Of a stretch of DNA of 64,000 nucleotides, positions 26,443 through 34,928 are shown one piece after another. The stretch is from NCBI GenBank assembly GCA_951635545.1, contig OX620685.1, forward strand, positions 3,472,001 to 3,536,000, read 5' to 3'. The stretch comes from CAG-873 sp910578365. GTDB taxonomy: Bacteria > Bacteroidota > Bacteroidia > Bacteroidales > Muribaculaceae. Positions within the stretch are counted from its first letter, which is position 1. Each line of letters begins with the position of its first letter. The translations under genes were made by a program, and so were the position numbers. A model generated the notes under the pieces. It searched no databases and was not told the DNA's origin. It worked only from the letters and a program-made list of their open reading frames with translations.

Positions 26443-27776
26443 TACGAGAATAATCGTTCGACTTTGCGTATGGCCCCGGCCAGACAGAATACAAGCACAT
26501 GGTCGCCGGGCTGAATACGTGTCAGACCGCTGATAAGCATGCCGTGGCCGTCGCGTATCAGGCCGCCGAAGGTGATGTCGCGCGGCAGTCTGAGGTCTTT
26601 TACGGCTGCCTTGGTGAGTTTGGAGCCTTGTTTAACCTCAATTTCGGCCACCTCGGCATCGGCCAGCGCCAGACAGCGTGCGTTGGAGGCGTCGCTGTCT
26701 ATCATCATCTGGAAGATGGTGCTCGACGCCAGAAGTTTCTTGTTTATGGTTGTGCCTATATTCAGGCCTTCGGCCTGTGATATGAATTGTATGTTTTCTA
26801 CCTCTGCCACAGTTTTCTTTATGCCCAGCTCTTTGGCGGTAAGGCAGGCAAGGATATTGGTTTCGCTGCTCGATGTAAGAGCTACGAAAGCGTCCATCTC
26901 GTCAATACCGGCATCGGCAAGAGTGTCGATGTCGCGCGCGTCGCCGTAAATGATATCGCAGTCCGGACACAGCTGTGGCAGCTTGCGGCAGCGCTCGAGG
27001 TCATTGTCAATTATGGTGAGGCGGAATTTATCGCCGGCCATATTTGCCAGACGCACGGCAATTTTGCTGCCTCCCATCACCAGCACACGGCGTATCTTGT
27101 TATTTACCTTGCCGGTAAGAGTGAGCAGTTCGTCGATATACTCGCGCTGGGTGGTGATGTAGAGTATGTCGTTTTCCTGCATGATGTCGAAACCGCCCGG
27201 AATAATGGTTTCGTGGTTGCGCCTTATGGCCGAGATATGAAAGCGGTGGCTCTGTGTGGCAAGGTCTTTGAGCTGCATGCCGCATAAGCGGGCCTGCGCC
27301 CCCAGACGTACACCCACCAGTATGATTTCGCCGTTGTAGAGTTCAAACCAGTTCCGGGCCCAGGAATGCCTGAGGGCGGTTATGATTTCGCCTGCGGCAA
27401 GAAATTCGGGATAAATCACACGGTCCACACCCATGCGCTTCACAAAATCACGGTTGCGCGGGTCCATATAGTCGTAGCTGTCGATGCGGCCCACTGTACG
27501 TTTGGCTCCGAAAGTCTTGGCCATGGCACAAGCCACCACATTGTCGGTTTCGTATGGTGTCACGGCGATAAACAGGTCGGAATTTCCTACATTGGCATGG
27601 CGAAGCGAGGCGAACGACGTAGGATTGCCTTCTACCGTCAGCAGGTTGTAGTTGGCGTCGAGCACCGACAGTTTCTCGGCGTCGCGGTCAATCAAAGTTA
27701 TGTCCTGGTCTTCGGTAGAAAGCAGTTTGGCCAGATGCGAACCCACCTCGCCTGCTCCGGCAATAACTATTTTCAT
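26442..27776 (-). CDS. trkA: Trk system potassium regulator TrkA
   Basis: 444 residues with two RCK modules: NAD-binding KIVIAGAGEVGSHLAKLL at the N-terminus and RRVLVMGGSKIAVRLANM near residue 232, each followed by an RCK-C domain (LKDLATQSHRFHISAIRRNHE; VKDLRLPRDITFGGLIRDG). It gates TrkH according to nucleotide state. The start at 27776 was chosen because it begins exactly at the Rossmann fold and overlaps the dxs stop by four bases; an extension to 27830 lies inside dxs. Confidence 0.95.
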   Translation of the reverse strand: MKIVIAGAGEVGSHLAKLLSTEDQDITLIDRDAEKLSVLDANYNLLTVEGNPTSFASLRHANVGNSDLFIAVTPYETDNVVACAMAKTFGAKRTVGRIDSYDYMDPRNRDFVKRMGVDRVIYPEFLAAGEIITALRHSWARNWFELYNGEIILVGVRLGAQARLCGMQLKDLATQSHRFHISAIRRNHETIIPGGFDIMQENDILYITTQREYIDELLTLTGKVNNKIRRVLVMGGSKIAVRLANMAGDKFRLTIIDNDLERCRKLPQLCPDCDIIYGDARDIDTLADAGIDEMDAFVALTSSSETNILACLTAKELGIKKTVAEVENIQFISQAEGLNIGTTINKKLLASSTIFQMMIDSDASNARCLALADAEVAEIEVKQGSKLTKAAVKDLRLPRDITFGGLIRDGHGMLISGLTRIQPGDHVLVFCLAGAIRKVERLFS

Positions 27777-29704
27777 ATTCCGGACTCTTTTACGATAGCA
27801 CGGCGCACAGCCTCGGCGTCTATGCCGCAAATCTGGCGCAGCTGGGCAGGTGTGCCCTGGCTTATAAATTTGTCCGGCAGGGCCAGACGGGTAACTTCGA
27901 TATTACTTATGCCGCTGTCGGCCAGCCATTCAAGAACTGCACTGCCGAAACCGCCCTGACGGCAACCGTCTTCGACGGTGATTATACGCTTGTAGCGGCC
28001 TGCTACTTCGCGCAGCATTTCGTGGTCGAGCGGTTTCAACCACAGCATATCGTAGAGGGCGGCCTTCACGCCGTTCTGTTCAGCTGCGAGCCGTACGCCT
28101 TCGGCGGCTTCGGTCACACCCAGCGACAGCACTGCCACATCGGCTTCGCCCTCTGTTATCATGCGCCCTTTGCCGGGAGTCATAATCTGCATAGGCGCGT
28201 ATGGCGGCACTGTCCGGCCTGCTCCGCGGGGATAGCGAATCGACATCGGTCCGTGCGGTGCGGTGGCGGCTGTGTAGAGCATGTCGCGCAGGGTCTGTTC
28301 GTCGGAAGGAGCGCCCACGGTCATATTTGGTATCGAGCGCAGATAGCTGAGGTCGAAACTTCCGTGGTGAGTGGGACCGTCCTCTCCCACAAGACCTGCA
28401 CGATCAATACAGAATGTAACCGGCAGATTCTGCAGCGCCACATCGTGTATTATATGATCGTAGGCTCGCTGGAGAAAGCTCGAATAAATGGCCACAAATG
28501 GCTTCATGCCGTCTTTGGCCAGGCCGCCGGCGAATGTCACCGCATGACCTTCGGAGATGCCTACGTCGAACACCCGTCCGGGCATCGCGGCCTGCATCAC
28601 CGACATGGAGGTGCCCGAGAGCATGGCGGCGGTAATACCCACAATGGCAGGATCGTCCTTGGCCAAAGCTGTGAGCGCCTGACCCACTACGTCCTGATAT
28701 TTCTGCGGTGCAGCGCCGGCACTGCCTTTGGTTTCGGTACGTTCGCCGGTGGCCGGATTGAAGCGTCCGGGCGCATGCCAGTGTGCGGGGTCTTCCTCGG
28801 CGGGTTTGTAACCTTTGCCCTTAACGGTGCGCAGGTGCAGTATACGCGGGCCGTCCATGTCGCGTATGTCATTCAGCACCTTTACTATGCTGTCTATGTC
28901 ATGCCCGTCGAAAGGCCCGAAATACCGTATATTGAGCCCCTCGAATATATTCTGCTGGCGGGCCAGCAATGATTTCAGACTGTTATTGAAACGCATTATC
29001 GACCCTTTCTGGCGGTCGGTGACCATGCCCATCTTGCGCAATCCGCGATATAGCTTGTAGCGCATGTCGTTATAGCCTTTCGAGGCTGTGAGATGAGCCA
29101 TATACGAGTTGAGCGCCCCCACATTGGAGTCGATACTCATATCGTTGTCATTGAGAACTATAAGCAGATTATTGGGCGTGTTGGCGGCGTTGTTTATACC
29201 CTCGAAGGCAAGGCCTCCGCTGATGCTTGCATCGCCTATTACAGCCACCACGTTGCGGCGCGGGCAGTCTTTCTGCAACTGACTGGCCACAGCCATGCCC
29301 AGAGCCGCGGATATAGAGTTTGACGCATGTCCGGCTGCAAATGTATCGTACTCGCTCTCAGCCGGATTCGGGAAACCGCTTATACCGCCCAGCTTGCGGT
29401 TGTTCTTAAACGAATCGCGTCTGCCGGTAAGCAACTTATGGCCGTAAGCCTGGTGTCCCACGTCCCATACTATGCGGTCGTATGGTGTGTTGAACACATA
29501 ATGCAGAGCCACCGTCAGCTCCACCGCACCCATACTTGAGGCAAAATGGCCGGGATTACGCGATAGTTCCGAAATAAGCATACTGCGGATTTCGGCGCAT
29601 ACCTGTGGCAACTTTTCTTTAGGCAGACGGCGCAGGTCTTCCGGCGAGTTGATTGCCGAAAGCAATGGAATATTGAGATTGGAGGAACTAATGTTTTCCA
29701 TCAT
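27773..29704 (-). CDS. dxs: 1-deoxy-D-xylulose-5-phosphate synthase
   Basis: 643 residues. It is the first enzyme of the MEP isoprenoid pathway, joining pyruvate and glyceraldehyde 3-phosphate with thiamine diphosphate. Visible motifs are DVGHQAYGHKLLTGR (catalytic His region), the thiamine-binding motif GDASISGGLAFEGINNA, and HHGSFDLSYLRSIPNM in the pyrimidine-binding domain. The start overlaps the small membrane-protein gene. Either of two adjacent Met codons (29704, 29701) could be used. Confidence 0.97.
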   Translation of the reverse strand: MMENISSSNLNIPLLSAINSPEDLRRLPKEKLPQVCAEIRSMLISELSRNPGHFASSMGAVELTVALHYVFNTPYDRIVWDVGHQAYGHKLLTGRRDSFKNNRKLGGISGFPNPAESEYDTFAAGHASNSISAALGMAVASQLQKDCPRRNVVAVIGDASISGGLAFEGINNAANTPNNLLIVLNDNDMSIDSNVGALNSYMAHLTASKGYNDMRYKLYRGLRKMGMVTDRQKGSIMRFNNSLKSLLARQQNIFEGLNIRYFGPFDGHDIDSIVKVLNDIRDMDGPRILHLRTVKGKGYKPAEEDPAHWHAPGRFNPATGERTETKGSAGAAPQKYQDVVGQALTALAKDDPAIVGITAAMLSGTSMSVMQAAMPGRVFDVGISEGHAVTFAGGLAKDGMKPFVAIYSSFLQRAYDHIIHDVALQNLPVTFCIDRAGLVGEDGPTHHGSFDLSYLRSIPNMTVGAPSDEQTLRDMLYTAATAPHGPMSIRYPRGAGRTVPPYAPMQIMTPGKGRMITEGEADVAVLSLGVTEAAEGVRLAAEQNGVKAALYDMLWLKPLDHEMLREVAGRYKRIITVEDGCRQGGFGSAVLEWLADSGISNIEVTRLALPDKFISQGTPAQLRQICGIDAEAVRRAIVKESGI

Positions 29705-29888
29705 TTCCTAAATATTTCTTGTACATCGGCACGAACACTATTATACCGGAAGCCACTATCACAAATGCCTGGTACAAAGTAAACTTCTCGGTACGCAGTA
29801 TGATGGCGGCCACCAGCACAAGCCATATCACACCCAGAAGGGCAAAGCGGATTATAATGCCTGTCTTGCTTTGGTCGTTTTTATTCAT
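29688..29888 (-). CDS. Small two-helix membrane protein
   Basis: 66 residues from MNKNDQSK. Two hydrophobic helices (IIIRFALLGVIWLVLVAAII and AFVIVASGIIVFVPMYK) with short charged ends. No family recognised. It overlaps dxs by 14-17 bases and is the first gene after the operon promoter. The start at 29888 is forced because the next upstream ATG (29906) lies upstream of the -7 element. Confidence 0.6.
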   Translation of the reverse strand: MNKNDQSKTGIIIRFALLGVIWLVLVAAIILRTEKFTLYQAFVIVASGIIVFVPMYKKYLGNDGKH

Positions 29889-29893
29889 TAGCG

Positions 29894-29924
29894 CAAAATT
29901 ACGCAAATTCGGCCAATACTCAAA
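29894..29924 (-). promoter_or_regulatory. Strong promoter for the small protein-dxs-trkA-trkH operon
   Basis: On the minus strand TTTG (29921-29924) and TAATTTTG (29894-29901) are 19 bp apart, a full consensus match. The -7 element ends 5 bp before the ATG at 29888, so the leader would be only a few bases. Confidence 0.8.
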
Positions 29925-29956
29925 ATATTTATTTCAAAATCTGACGGGGGAAAACA

Positions 29957-30022
29957 AAGGCGATATGCTCTCGGAATACGTGGGCGGGCATGAACCCGTC
30001 GGTTTCTCCGGCATATCGCCTT
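29957..30022 (-). terminator. Long-range hairpin terminator downstream of the 11-mer repeat gene
   Basis: A 12-bp perfect inverted repeat (29957-29968 and 30011-30022) encloses a smaller CGGG/CCCG hairpin. On the minus strand the stem is followed by TTTGTTTT. It separates the repeat protein from the dxs operon promoter. Confidence 0.6.
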
Positions 30023-30032
30023 GGTACAGCCA

Positions 30033-30437
30033 CTATCGGCTAACTCTTTCTTTTACTTTTTCATAAGCCTTTACAGTGCCGTCTTTGGCTTTGTTGTATG
30101 TCTTGGCGGTACCCTTGCCTACCTTTTTGGCAACCTTTACGGTACCCTTCTCAGCTTTTTTATAGGTAGTTTTGGATTTTGCGGCTACTTTGCGAACCAC
30201 TTTTTCGGTACCCTCCTTGGTCTTGTCGTAGGCCTTTTCGCTGCCCTTGCCTGCTTTTCGGACTGTTTTCACAGTGCCGTCGCGGGCTGCCTTATAATCT
30301 TTTTTCACTTCTTTCTTTACCTTTTCATAGGCACGCTCTGCGCCATCCTTCTTCACCTCGCCTACAGTGGCGGCGGTGGCGCCTGTCAGCCCCAGGCCAA
30401 TCAGGGCTGCGGCTACAATAATTAATGTCCGTTTCAT
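30033..30437 (-). CDS. Exported Lys-rich protein of nine 11-residue repeats
   Basis: 134 residues. A signal peptide (MKRTLIIVAAALIGLGLTGATA) is followed from residue 29 to 127 by nine back-to-back 11-residue units of the form x-K-x-G-T-x-K-x-x-x-K (for example ARDGTVKTVRK, TKEGTEKVVRK, AKDGTVKAYEK) and a 7-residue tail. An 11-residue period with Lys on one face is the pattern of group 3 LEA proteins and alpha-synuclein, which fold into amphipathic helices on membranes or during drying. Function is not known. No Cys and strongly basic. The terminator at 29957-30022 follows. Confidence 0.7.
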   Translation of the reverse strand: MKRTLIIVAAALIGLGLTGATAATVGEVKKDGAERAYEKVKKEVKKDYKAARDGTVKTVRKAGKGSEKAYDKTKEGTEKVVRKVAAKSKTTYKKAEKGTVKVAKKVGKGTAKTYNKAKDGTVKAYEKVKERVSR

Positions 30438-30569
30438 AAGTTCAAATATCTAAATATGTTTTGTTTAGAAACAACAACACAACAACAAACGTTTTTGAAA
30501 TTATTATAAATAAACTTATCACATATGCGTATAATCAGCCGCGGAAAGCGCAAAAAACAAGGCCGAAAA
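30438..30569. other. Intergenic region between divergent genes
   Basis: Between the repeat protein (minus) and the HU/SPOR gene (plus). It is A-rich, with CAACAACAA repeats at 30471-30490. A weak -7-like sequence (GATATTTG on the minus strand) may serve the repeat protein. No gene seen. Confidence 0.4.
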
Positions 30570-30601
30570 CTTGCCCGTTCGGTAAAAATTTCGTAATTTT
30601 G
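30570..30601 (+). promoter_or_regulatory. Promoter of the HU/SPOR-nitroreductase-kdsC-maf operon
   Basis: CTTG at 30570-30573 and TAATTTTG at 30594-30601, 20 bp apart. The gene starts 18 bp downstream. Confidence 0.7.
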
Positions 30602-30618
30602 CATTACTTATCAGCAAT

Positions 30619-31620
30619 ATGCAAGAACTAATACTACATATCGACTATCTGTTGCGGCATAACGACTGCGTGATTGTGCCCGGAATCGGTGCGTTTATTG
30701 CCTCTGTCAGATGCGCTTCGACCGGTGCTGACGGCTCGGTCTGCCCGCCCGCCCGCATACTGGTATTCAACCCGAATGTCAACCATAACGACGGGCTACT
30801 CTCGGCCTCATACGCCCGCCGCATGCTTTGCGAAGCCTCCGAGGCCTCAGCCTCCCTTGCCCGCGACATCGAGCAGTTGCGCGCAACTCTTGAATCTGGC
30901 GCCGTAGTGGCGGTCGGCGATCGCGGCACTATGCGCATGGATGCCGCAGGCTGCATTGCTTTCGAAGCCTCTCAGACCGATTCCTGGTTGCCCGTACTGC
31001 AGCTGCAGAACGTACTCGATATGGCCCGCAACGACGATGAAAACTACCGCGCAGGCATTGCAGCCAAGCGCGGCGAACATATTGCAGCCAATCTGCGCCG
31101 GCTCAAAGTAGCGGCCTCTATTGCAGTGATACTCGTATTAGGCTTCGTGCTCTCGACCCCCACCCCGATTGAAAACGCCCAGTTCGCATCGCCGGTAGTT
31201 GAGCAGTTCAAGCCCAAGATGCCGCAGACCGAAAGTCTTATGCGCCAGCCGGGCCGGCAATACGGCGCACTGCAAATCAACCGTGTGGCCGACACAGCAG
31301 CCGTGATACACGCCGATACCGCTGCCATAGCCACATATAAAGCCGACTTGATACGCCGCGCCGAAGAACTCAAACAGACCGCAGCAGCCCGTAAAAACAC
31401 TCAAGGCCGCTATTGTCTGGTAATAGCATCGCTCAACAGCGGCGAGGAAGCTCATAAATTCCTGACTGCCAACAGCACCATGAAGCTGCATGTGCTTGAG
31501 AACGACGGACGTTACCGTGTGTACGCACTCAGCGGCAACACCATCAACGACGTAAAGGCACAGGCCGCGGCCGAAGGTCTGTTCGAACGCTTCCCCGGAG
31601 CCTGGGTATGCCGCCGCTGA
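30619..31620 (+). CDS. HU-CCDC81-like and SPOR domain membrane protein
   Basis: 333 residues. The N-terminal about 140 residues (HIDYLLRHNDCVIVPGIGAFIASV, then NPNVNHNDGLLSASYARR) match the prokaryotic HU-CCDC81-like domain pair found in Bacteroidetes. One transmembrane helix follows at about residues 161-180, and a C-terminal SPOR domain at about residues 258-333 (RYCLVIASLNSGEEAHKFL, RYRVYALSGNT). SPOR domains bind denuded glycan strands at the division septum, so the protein probably links cytoplasm to septal peptidoglycan. First gene of its operon. Confidence 0.85.
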   Translation: MQELILHIDYLLRHNDCVIVPGIGAFIASVRCASTGADGSVCPPARILVFNPNVNHNDGLLSASYARRMLCEASEASASLARDIEQLRATLESGAVVAVGDRGTMRMDAAGCIAFEASQTDSWLPVLQLQNVLDMARNDDENYRAGIAAKRGEHIAANLRRLKVAASIAVILVLGFVLSTPTPIENAQFASPVVEQFKPKMPQTESLMRQPGRQYGALQINRVADTAAVIHADTAAIATYKADLIRRAEELKQTAAARKNTQGRYCLVIASLNSGEEAHKFLTANSTMKLHVLENDGRYRVYALSGNTINDVKAQAAAEGLFERFPGAWVCRR

Positions 31621-31673
31621 CACAGTAGCCCTCGGCCACATCAATGGTTAACCCTAATACCCCATCCCATATT

Positions 31674-32222
31674 ATGACTGACTCCAATTTACACCAATTG
31701 CTGCTCGAACGACACAGCATACGCCGCTATACCGACCAACAGATTCCGGCCGATAACGTCAAGACCATACTTGAGGCCGCGCTGCTGGCACCGTCGTCGA
31801 AAAGCAAGCGTCCGTGGCAATTTGTAATAGTTGACGAACGCCCAGTGCTGGCCGCACTCGCCGAGTGCAAAGACTTCGGCGGCAAGCCAATAGCAAAAGC
31901 AGCCATGGCAGTAGCCGTAGTTGCCGACCCGCTGGAGAGCGACTGCTGGCTCGAAGACTCGTCGATTGCCGCCATATTCATGCACCTGCAGGCAGCCGCC
32001 CTCGGCATTGGATCCTGCTGGATTCAGGTGATGGGACGCGACAAAGGCGAAGAATCGGCCGAAGACATAGTCCGCTCGATTCTCGACATTCCCGAAAGCC
32101 TTAAAATACCATGTATAATGACCTTTGGCTATCAGGACGAAACCCGCAAACCGGTCGACCCGGACAAACTGCTCTGGGAAAAAATTCATATTGGAAAATG
32201 GCGTCACGACAACCAACAATAA
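31674..32222 (+). CDS. Nitroreductase family protein
   Basis: 182 residues. An FMN-dependent fold with the N-terminal phosphate-binding RHSIRRYTDQQIP and LLAPSSKSKRPWQFVIV, the dimer helix SSIAAIFMHLQAAALGIGSCWI, and a short C-terminus (TFGYQDETRKPVDPDKLLW) typical of the small Bacteroidales nitroreductases. It reduces nitro-compounds or quinones with NAD(P)H; the physiological substrate is unknown. The start at 31674 is preferred to 31644 because it precedes the conserved N-terminal helix. Confidence 0.88.
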   Translation: MTDSNLHQLLLERHSIRRYTDQQIPADNVKTILEAALLAPSSKSKRPWQFVIVDERPVLAALAECKDFGGKPIAKAAMAVAVVADPLESDCWLEDSSIAAIFMHLQAAALGIGSCWIQVMGRDKGEESAEDIVRSILDIPESLKIPCIMTFGYQDETRKPVDPDKLLWEKIHIGKWRHDNQQ

Positions 32223-32977
32223 TCCTCATAGGCTCCGGCAACGTAGCCACACACATAGCCGGCGGCCTCGAAGCTGCCGGTTGTTGTATCTGCCAAGTCT
32301 ATAGCCGCGACATATCGCATGCACGCCGCCTTGCCGACAGACTTGCAGATTGCTACGCCATCGACAGCCTTGACAGCATCGACACCAACGCCGACCTATA
32401 TATCATAGCCAGCAGCGACAGCGCTGTAGCCCCGCTCGCAGCCGCCATGCCCCGTGTAAAAGGCATTGTGGTACACACCTCCGGCAGTGTACCCATGGAT
32501 GTGCTGGCAGCGGCATCGGACCACACCGGCGTACTATACCCGCTGCAGACCTTCTCGCGCCGGACAGCCGTCGATCTGCGCCGAGTGCCTTTCTTCACCG
32601 AAGCATCCGACCCCGACACACTGGCCCGAATCGACCGCTACGCAGCTATGATTTCCGACAGTCTGCACCATGCCGACTCGCGCAGCCGCACCACCCTGCA
32701 CATAGCCGGGGTACTGTCGTGCAACTTTGTAAACTACCTGTGGCAACTGAGCGCGGAAACCCTGGCCGCCGACGGGTACAAACTCGACGTTGTGCGTCCG
32801 CTTATCGAAGCCACCTTGGCCAAAGCCATGGAAGCAGGCCCCTTTGCGGCACAGACAGGTCCGGCCATAAGGGGCGATATAGCCACAATCGAGAAGCACA
32901 AATCACTGTTACCCCCCGATGCAGCCCGGATATACGATATACTGTCACAAGCAATAATAAAAGCCCATCAAAAATGA
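32198..32977 (+). CDS. Rossmann-like and DUF2520 domain protein
   Basis: 259 residues. The N-terminal NAD(P)-binding motif IILIGSGNVATHIAGGL (residues 7-23) begins a ProC-like Rossmann fold; the C-terminal DUF2520 domain includes LHIAGVLSCNFVNYLW and a helical end. The pair resembles pyrroline-5-carboxylate reductase or ketopantoate reductase-like dehydrogenases, but no substrate is known. It overlaps the nitroreductase by 25 bases and kdsC by four, so is read in the same operon. Confidence 0.85.
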   Translation: MASRQPTIILIGSGNVATHIAGGLEAAGCCICQVYSRDISHARRLADRLADCYAIDSLDSIDTNADLYIIASSDSAVAPLAAAMPRVKGIVVHTSGSVPMDVLAAASDHTGVLYPLQTFSRRTAVDLRRVPFFTEASDPDTLARIDRYAAMISDSLHHADSRSRTTLHIAGVLSCNFVNYLWQLSAETLAADGYKLDVVRPLIEATLAKAMEAGPFAAQTGPAIRGDIATIEKHKSLLPPDAARIYDILSQAIIKAHQK

Positions 32978-33498
32978 GCAAGACATCATACAACCTCAAC
33001 CTTATCAAAGCAGTGGTATTCGACATCGACGGCGTATTGTCGCCCTCGACCGTACCAATGGATGCCAACGGCGTGCCCATGCGAATGGCAAACATCAAAG
33101 ACGGCTATGCTCTGCAGCTGGCCGTAAAAAAAGGACTCCGGCTGGCAATAATCTCCGGAGCAAAAACCGAAGCTGTTGAGCGCCGCTACCACGGTCTGGG
33201 ATTCCACGACGTATTCCTCGGCATCCCCGACAAAGAAAGCTGCCTGCGCGAATGGATGGATAAAAACGGACTCGAATCCGCACAGGTGGCATATGTGGGC
33301 GACGACATACCCGACATACCGGCCATGCGCATCGCCGGCCTGTCGGTAGCACCCGCCGATGCAGCCAGCGAAGTAAAAAGCATAGCACAATATATCACAG
33401 TTGCCGCAGGCGGCCACGGAGTGGCCCGCGAACTGCTCGAACAGATTATGCGCGCCCAGGACCTATGGCTAAGCGACAAGGAGGTGTATTCATGGTAA
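32974..33498 (+). CDS. kdsC: KdsC-like HAD phosphatase (3-deoxy-D-manno-octulosonate 8-phosphate phosphatase)
   Basis: 174 residues, the size of KdsC without a cap domain. HAD motifs: VVFDIDGVLSP (catalytic DxD), IISGAKTEAVERR (motif II Ser), and the lysine/GDD motif VAYVGDDIPDIPAM. The enzyme releases phosphate from KDO-8-P in lipopolysaccharide core synthesis. The start at 32974 overlaps the previous stop as ATGA; longer upstream frames lie inside that gene. Confidence 0.88.
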   Translation: MSKTSYNLNLIKAVVFDIDGVLSPSTVPMDANGVPMRMANIKDGYALQLAVKKGLRLAIISGAKTEAVERRYHGLGFHDVFLGIPDKESCLREWMDKNGLESAQVAYVGDDIPDIPAMRIAGLSVAPADAASEVKSIAQYITVAAGGHGVARELLEQIMRAQDLWLSDKEVYSW

Positions 33499-34073
33499 TC
33501 CTTTCCACCGACCGAAAGCTGATACTCGGCAGCAACTCGCCTCGCCGACGCGAATTGTTAGGCATGCTTGTTGACGATTTCACCGTAGCCGCAGTAAAGA
33601 ATGTGGAAGAAATCTACCCGGCCGACACACCCGCCGACGATGTCCCCGTTTACCTCTCCAGATTAAAAGCCGATGCATATAAAGCCGACCTCAAGCCCGA
33701 TGAACTTTTAATCACAGCCGATACCGTGGTGATACACGGCGCCGACATTCTGGGCAAACCGCACGACGTGGCCGATGCCCGCAGCATTCTGCACCTGCTA
33801 AGCGACGACGACCACCGTGTAGTTACAGGTGTCACCCTCACCGACATAAACCACCAGAGCAGCTTCGCCACCACAACCGAGGTCCACTTCGACCGTTTAA
33901 GCGACGAAGAAATAGACTCATACATAGCCAATTGCCGTCCATTTGACAAAGCCGGAGCCTACGGCATACAGGAGTGGATAGGCGCAATAGGCATCAGCAG
34001 CATCCACGGCTGCTACTACAATGTAATGGGCCTGCCTCTGCATGATCTCTACCACGCGTTACGCCGCTTTTAG
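33492..34073 (+). CDS. maf: Maf family nucleoside triphosphate pyrophosphatase
   Basis: 193 residues. Maf motifs: LILGSNSPRRRELLGMLVDDF at the N-terminus, LITADTVVIHGADILGKP, and the C-terminal FDKAGAYGIQEWIGAIGISSIHGCYYNVMGLP. It hydrolyses dTTP/UTP or modified nucleotides to monophosphates and may limit misincorporation. It overlaps kdsC by seven bases and ends before a strong terminator. Confidence 0.93.
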   Translation: MVILSTDRKLILGSNSPRRRELLGMLVDDFTVAAVKNVEEIYPADTPADDVPVYLSRLKADAYKADLKPDELLITADTVVIHGADILGKPHDVADARSILHLLSDDDHRVVTGVTLTDINHQSSFATTTEVHFDRLSDEEIDSYIANCRPFDKAGAYGIQEWIGAIGISSIHGCYYNVMGLPLHDLYHALRRF

Positions 34074-34093
34074 CTATGTTCTCCGACGCGATG

Positions 34094-34151
34094 ATAATAT
34101 TAAAAACAGAAACGGCATCCGAGCGGATGCCGTTTCTGTTTTTAATATTAT
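34094..34151. terminator. Bidirectional terminator, perfect 27-bp stem
   Basis: Arms 34094-34120 and 34125-34151 are perfect reverse complements around a 4-nt loop. The outer arms are A/T rich, giving a T-rich tail on both strands. It ends the maf operon and the convergent beta-barrel gene. Confidence 0.92.
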
Positions 34152-34157
34152 ACTGAT

Positions 34158-34808
34158 TTAGAACAGCCAGGCTGCTGTTACCGTCCAGTAGTTGTTCTTG
34201 CCGTCGATGGGCTCGGTGCCGGTCCATCCGCTTACTTTCTCCACAGTCTTTGTCAGACCCACGCCGTAGCTGGCACCAATCTGCAGGTGCTGGATAAGCT
34301 GTATGCCAAGACCGAAGTTCCATGCGATGTCTACCTTCTTGTTCTGGATAGCATCGCTGATGGCCTGCTTCGAGGTCAGGAATGCGAAACTGGGGCCTGT
34401 GAACACATAGGGAGTGAATATCTTGCCGATAACCGGCAGACCGAGTTTGTACTTGAAGTTCACGGGTACTTCGATATAATCGCCGCCTATTTTCTTAGTG
34501 GTGCCGGCAGCGTCCATCGATGTATTGCCCAGGTCGGCAACAGGAGCGTCAACTTTTGAGCGGTGTACATACATAACCGACGCATCAAAACCGAGATTTA
34601 TCACCGGTACGGTGAACTCAACCTGCAGACCGGCGGTAAAGCCGGCACGGTTGTCGCTGTTCTTAAGATCGTTGCCGATGTTATTATTGAAGTGGAGTTT
34701 GTTGACTTCCATACCAACTCGGGGACCCCATGCGAACTGAGCCGAGGCAGTTGCACCTACAGCCACTATAGCAGCCAGAGCCACAAAAAAGCGTTTGATT
34801 GATTTCAT
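34158..34808 (-). CDS. Outer membrane beta-barrel protein (porin family)
   Basis: 216 residues with a Sec signal (MKSIKRFFVALAAIVAVGATASAQ) and a barrel pattern: WGPRVGMEVNKL, VEFTVPVINLGFDASVMYV, NFKYKLGLPVIGKIFTPYVFTGPSFAF, and C-terminal NNYWTVTAAWLF ending in Phe. OmpW/PorT-like beta-barrel domain; role unknown. A full promoter lies upstream. Confidence 0.82.
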   Translation of the reverse strand: MKSIKRFFVALAAIVAVGATASAQFAWGPRVGMEVNKLHFNNNIGNDLKNSDNRAGFTAGLQVEFTVPVINLGFDASVMYVHRSKVDAPVADLGNTSMDAAGTTKKIGGDYIEVPVNFKYKLGLPVIGKIFTPYVFTGPSFAFLTSKQAISDAIQNKKVDIAWNFGLGIQLIQHLQIGASYGVGLTKTVEKVSGWTGTEPIDGKNNYWTVTAAWLF

Positions 34809-34836
34809 AATCTGTGATTTTGAGTGAATTTAACTG

Positions 34837-34868
34837 CAAAGTTAAAATTTCTTTTTGCTTTCACCAAA
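34837..34868 (-). promoter_or_regulatory. Promoter of the beta-barrel gene
   Basis: On the minus strand TTTG (34865-34868) and TAACTTTG (34837-34844), 20 bp apart, a full consensus match, with a leader of about 25 nt. Confidence 0.82.
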
Positions 34869-34886
34869 CTATCCGCCACTTTTTCT

Positions 34887-34894
34887 TAACTTTG
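34887..34894 (+). promoter_or_regulatory. -7 element (TAACTTTG) for DUF59-lpxH
   Basis: TAACTTTG 34 bp upstream of the DUF59 start. No clear TTTG at the right distance. It forms a divergent promoter region with 34837-34868. Confidence 0.55.
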
Positions 34895-34928
34895 CATAAA
34901 TTTAGTGCCCGGTTAAAGACAACTGAAC

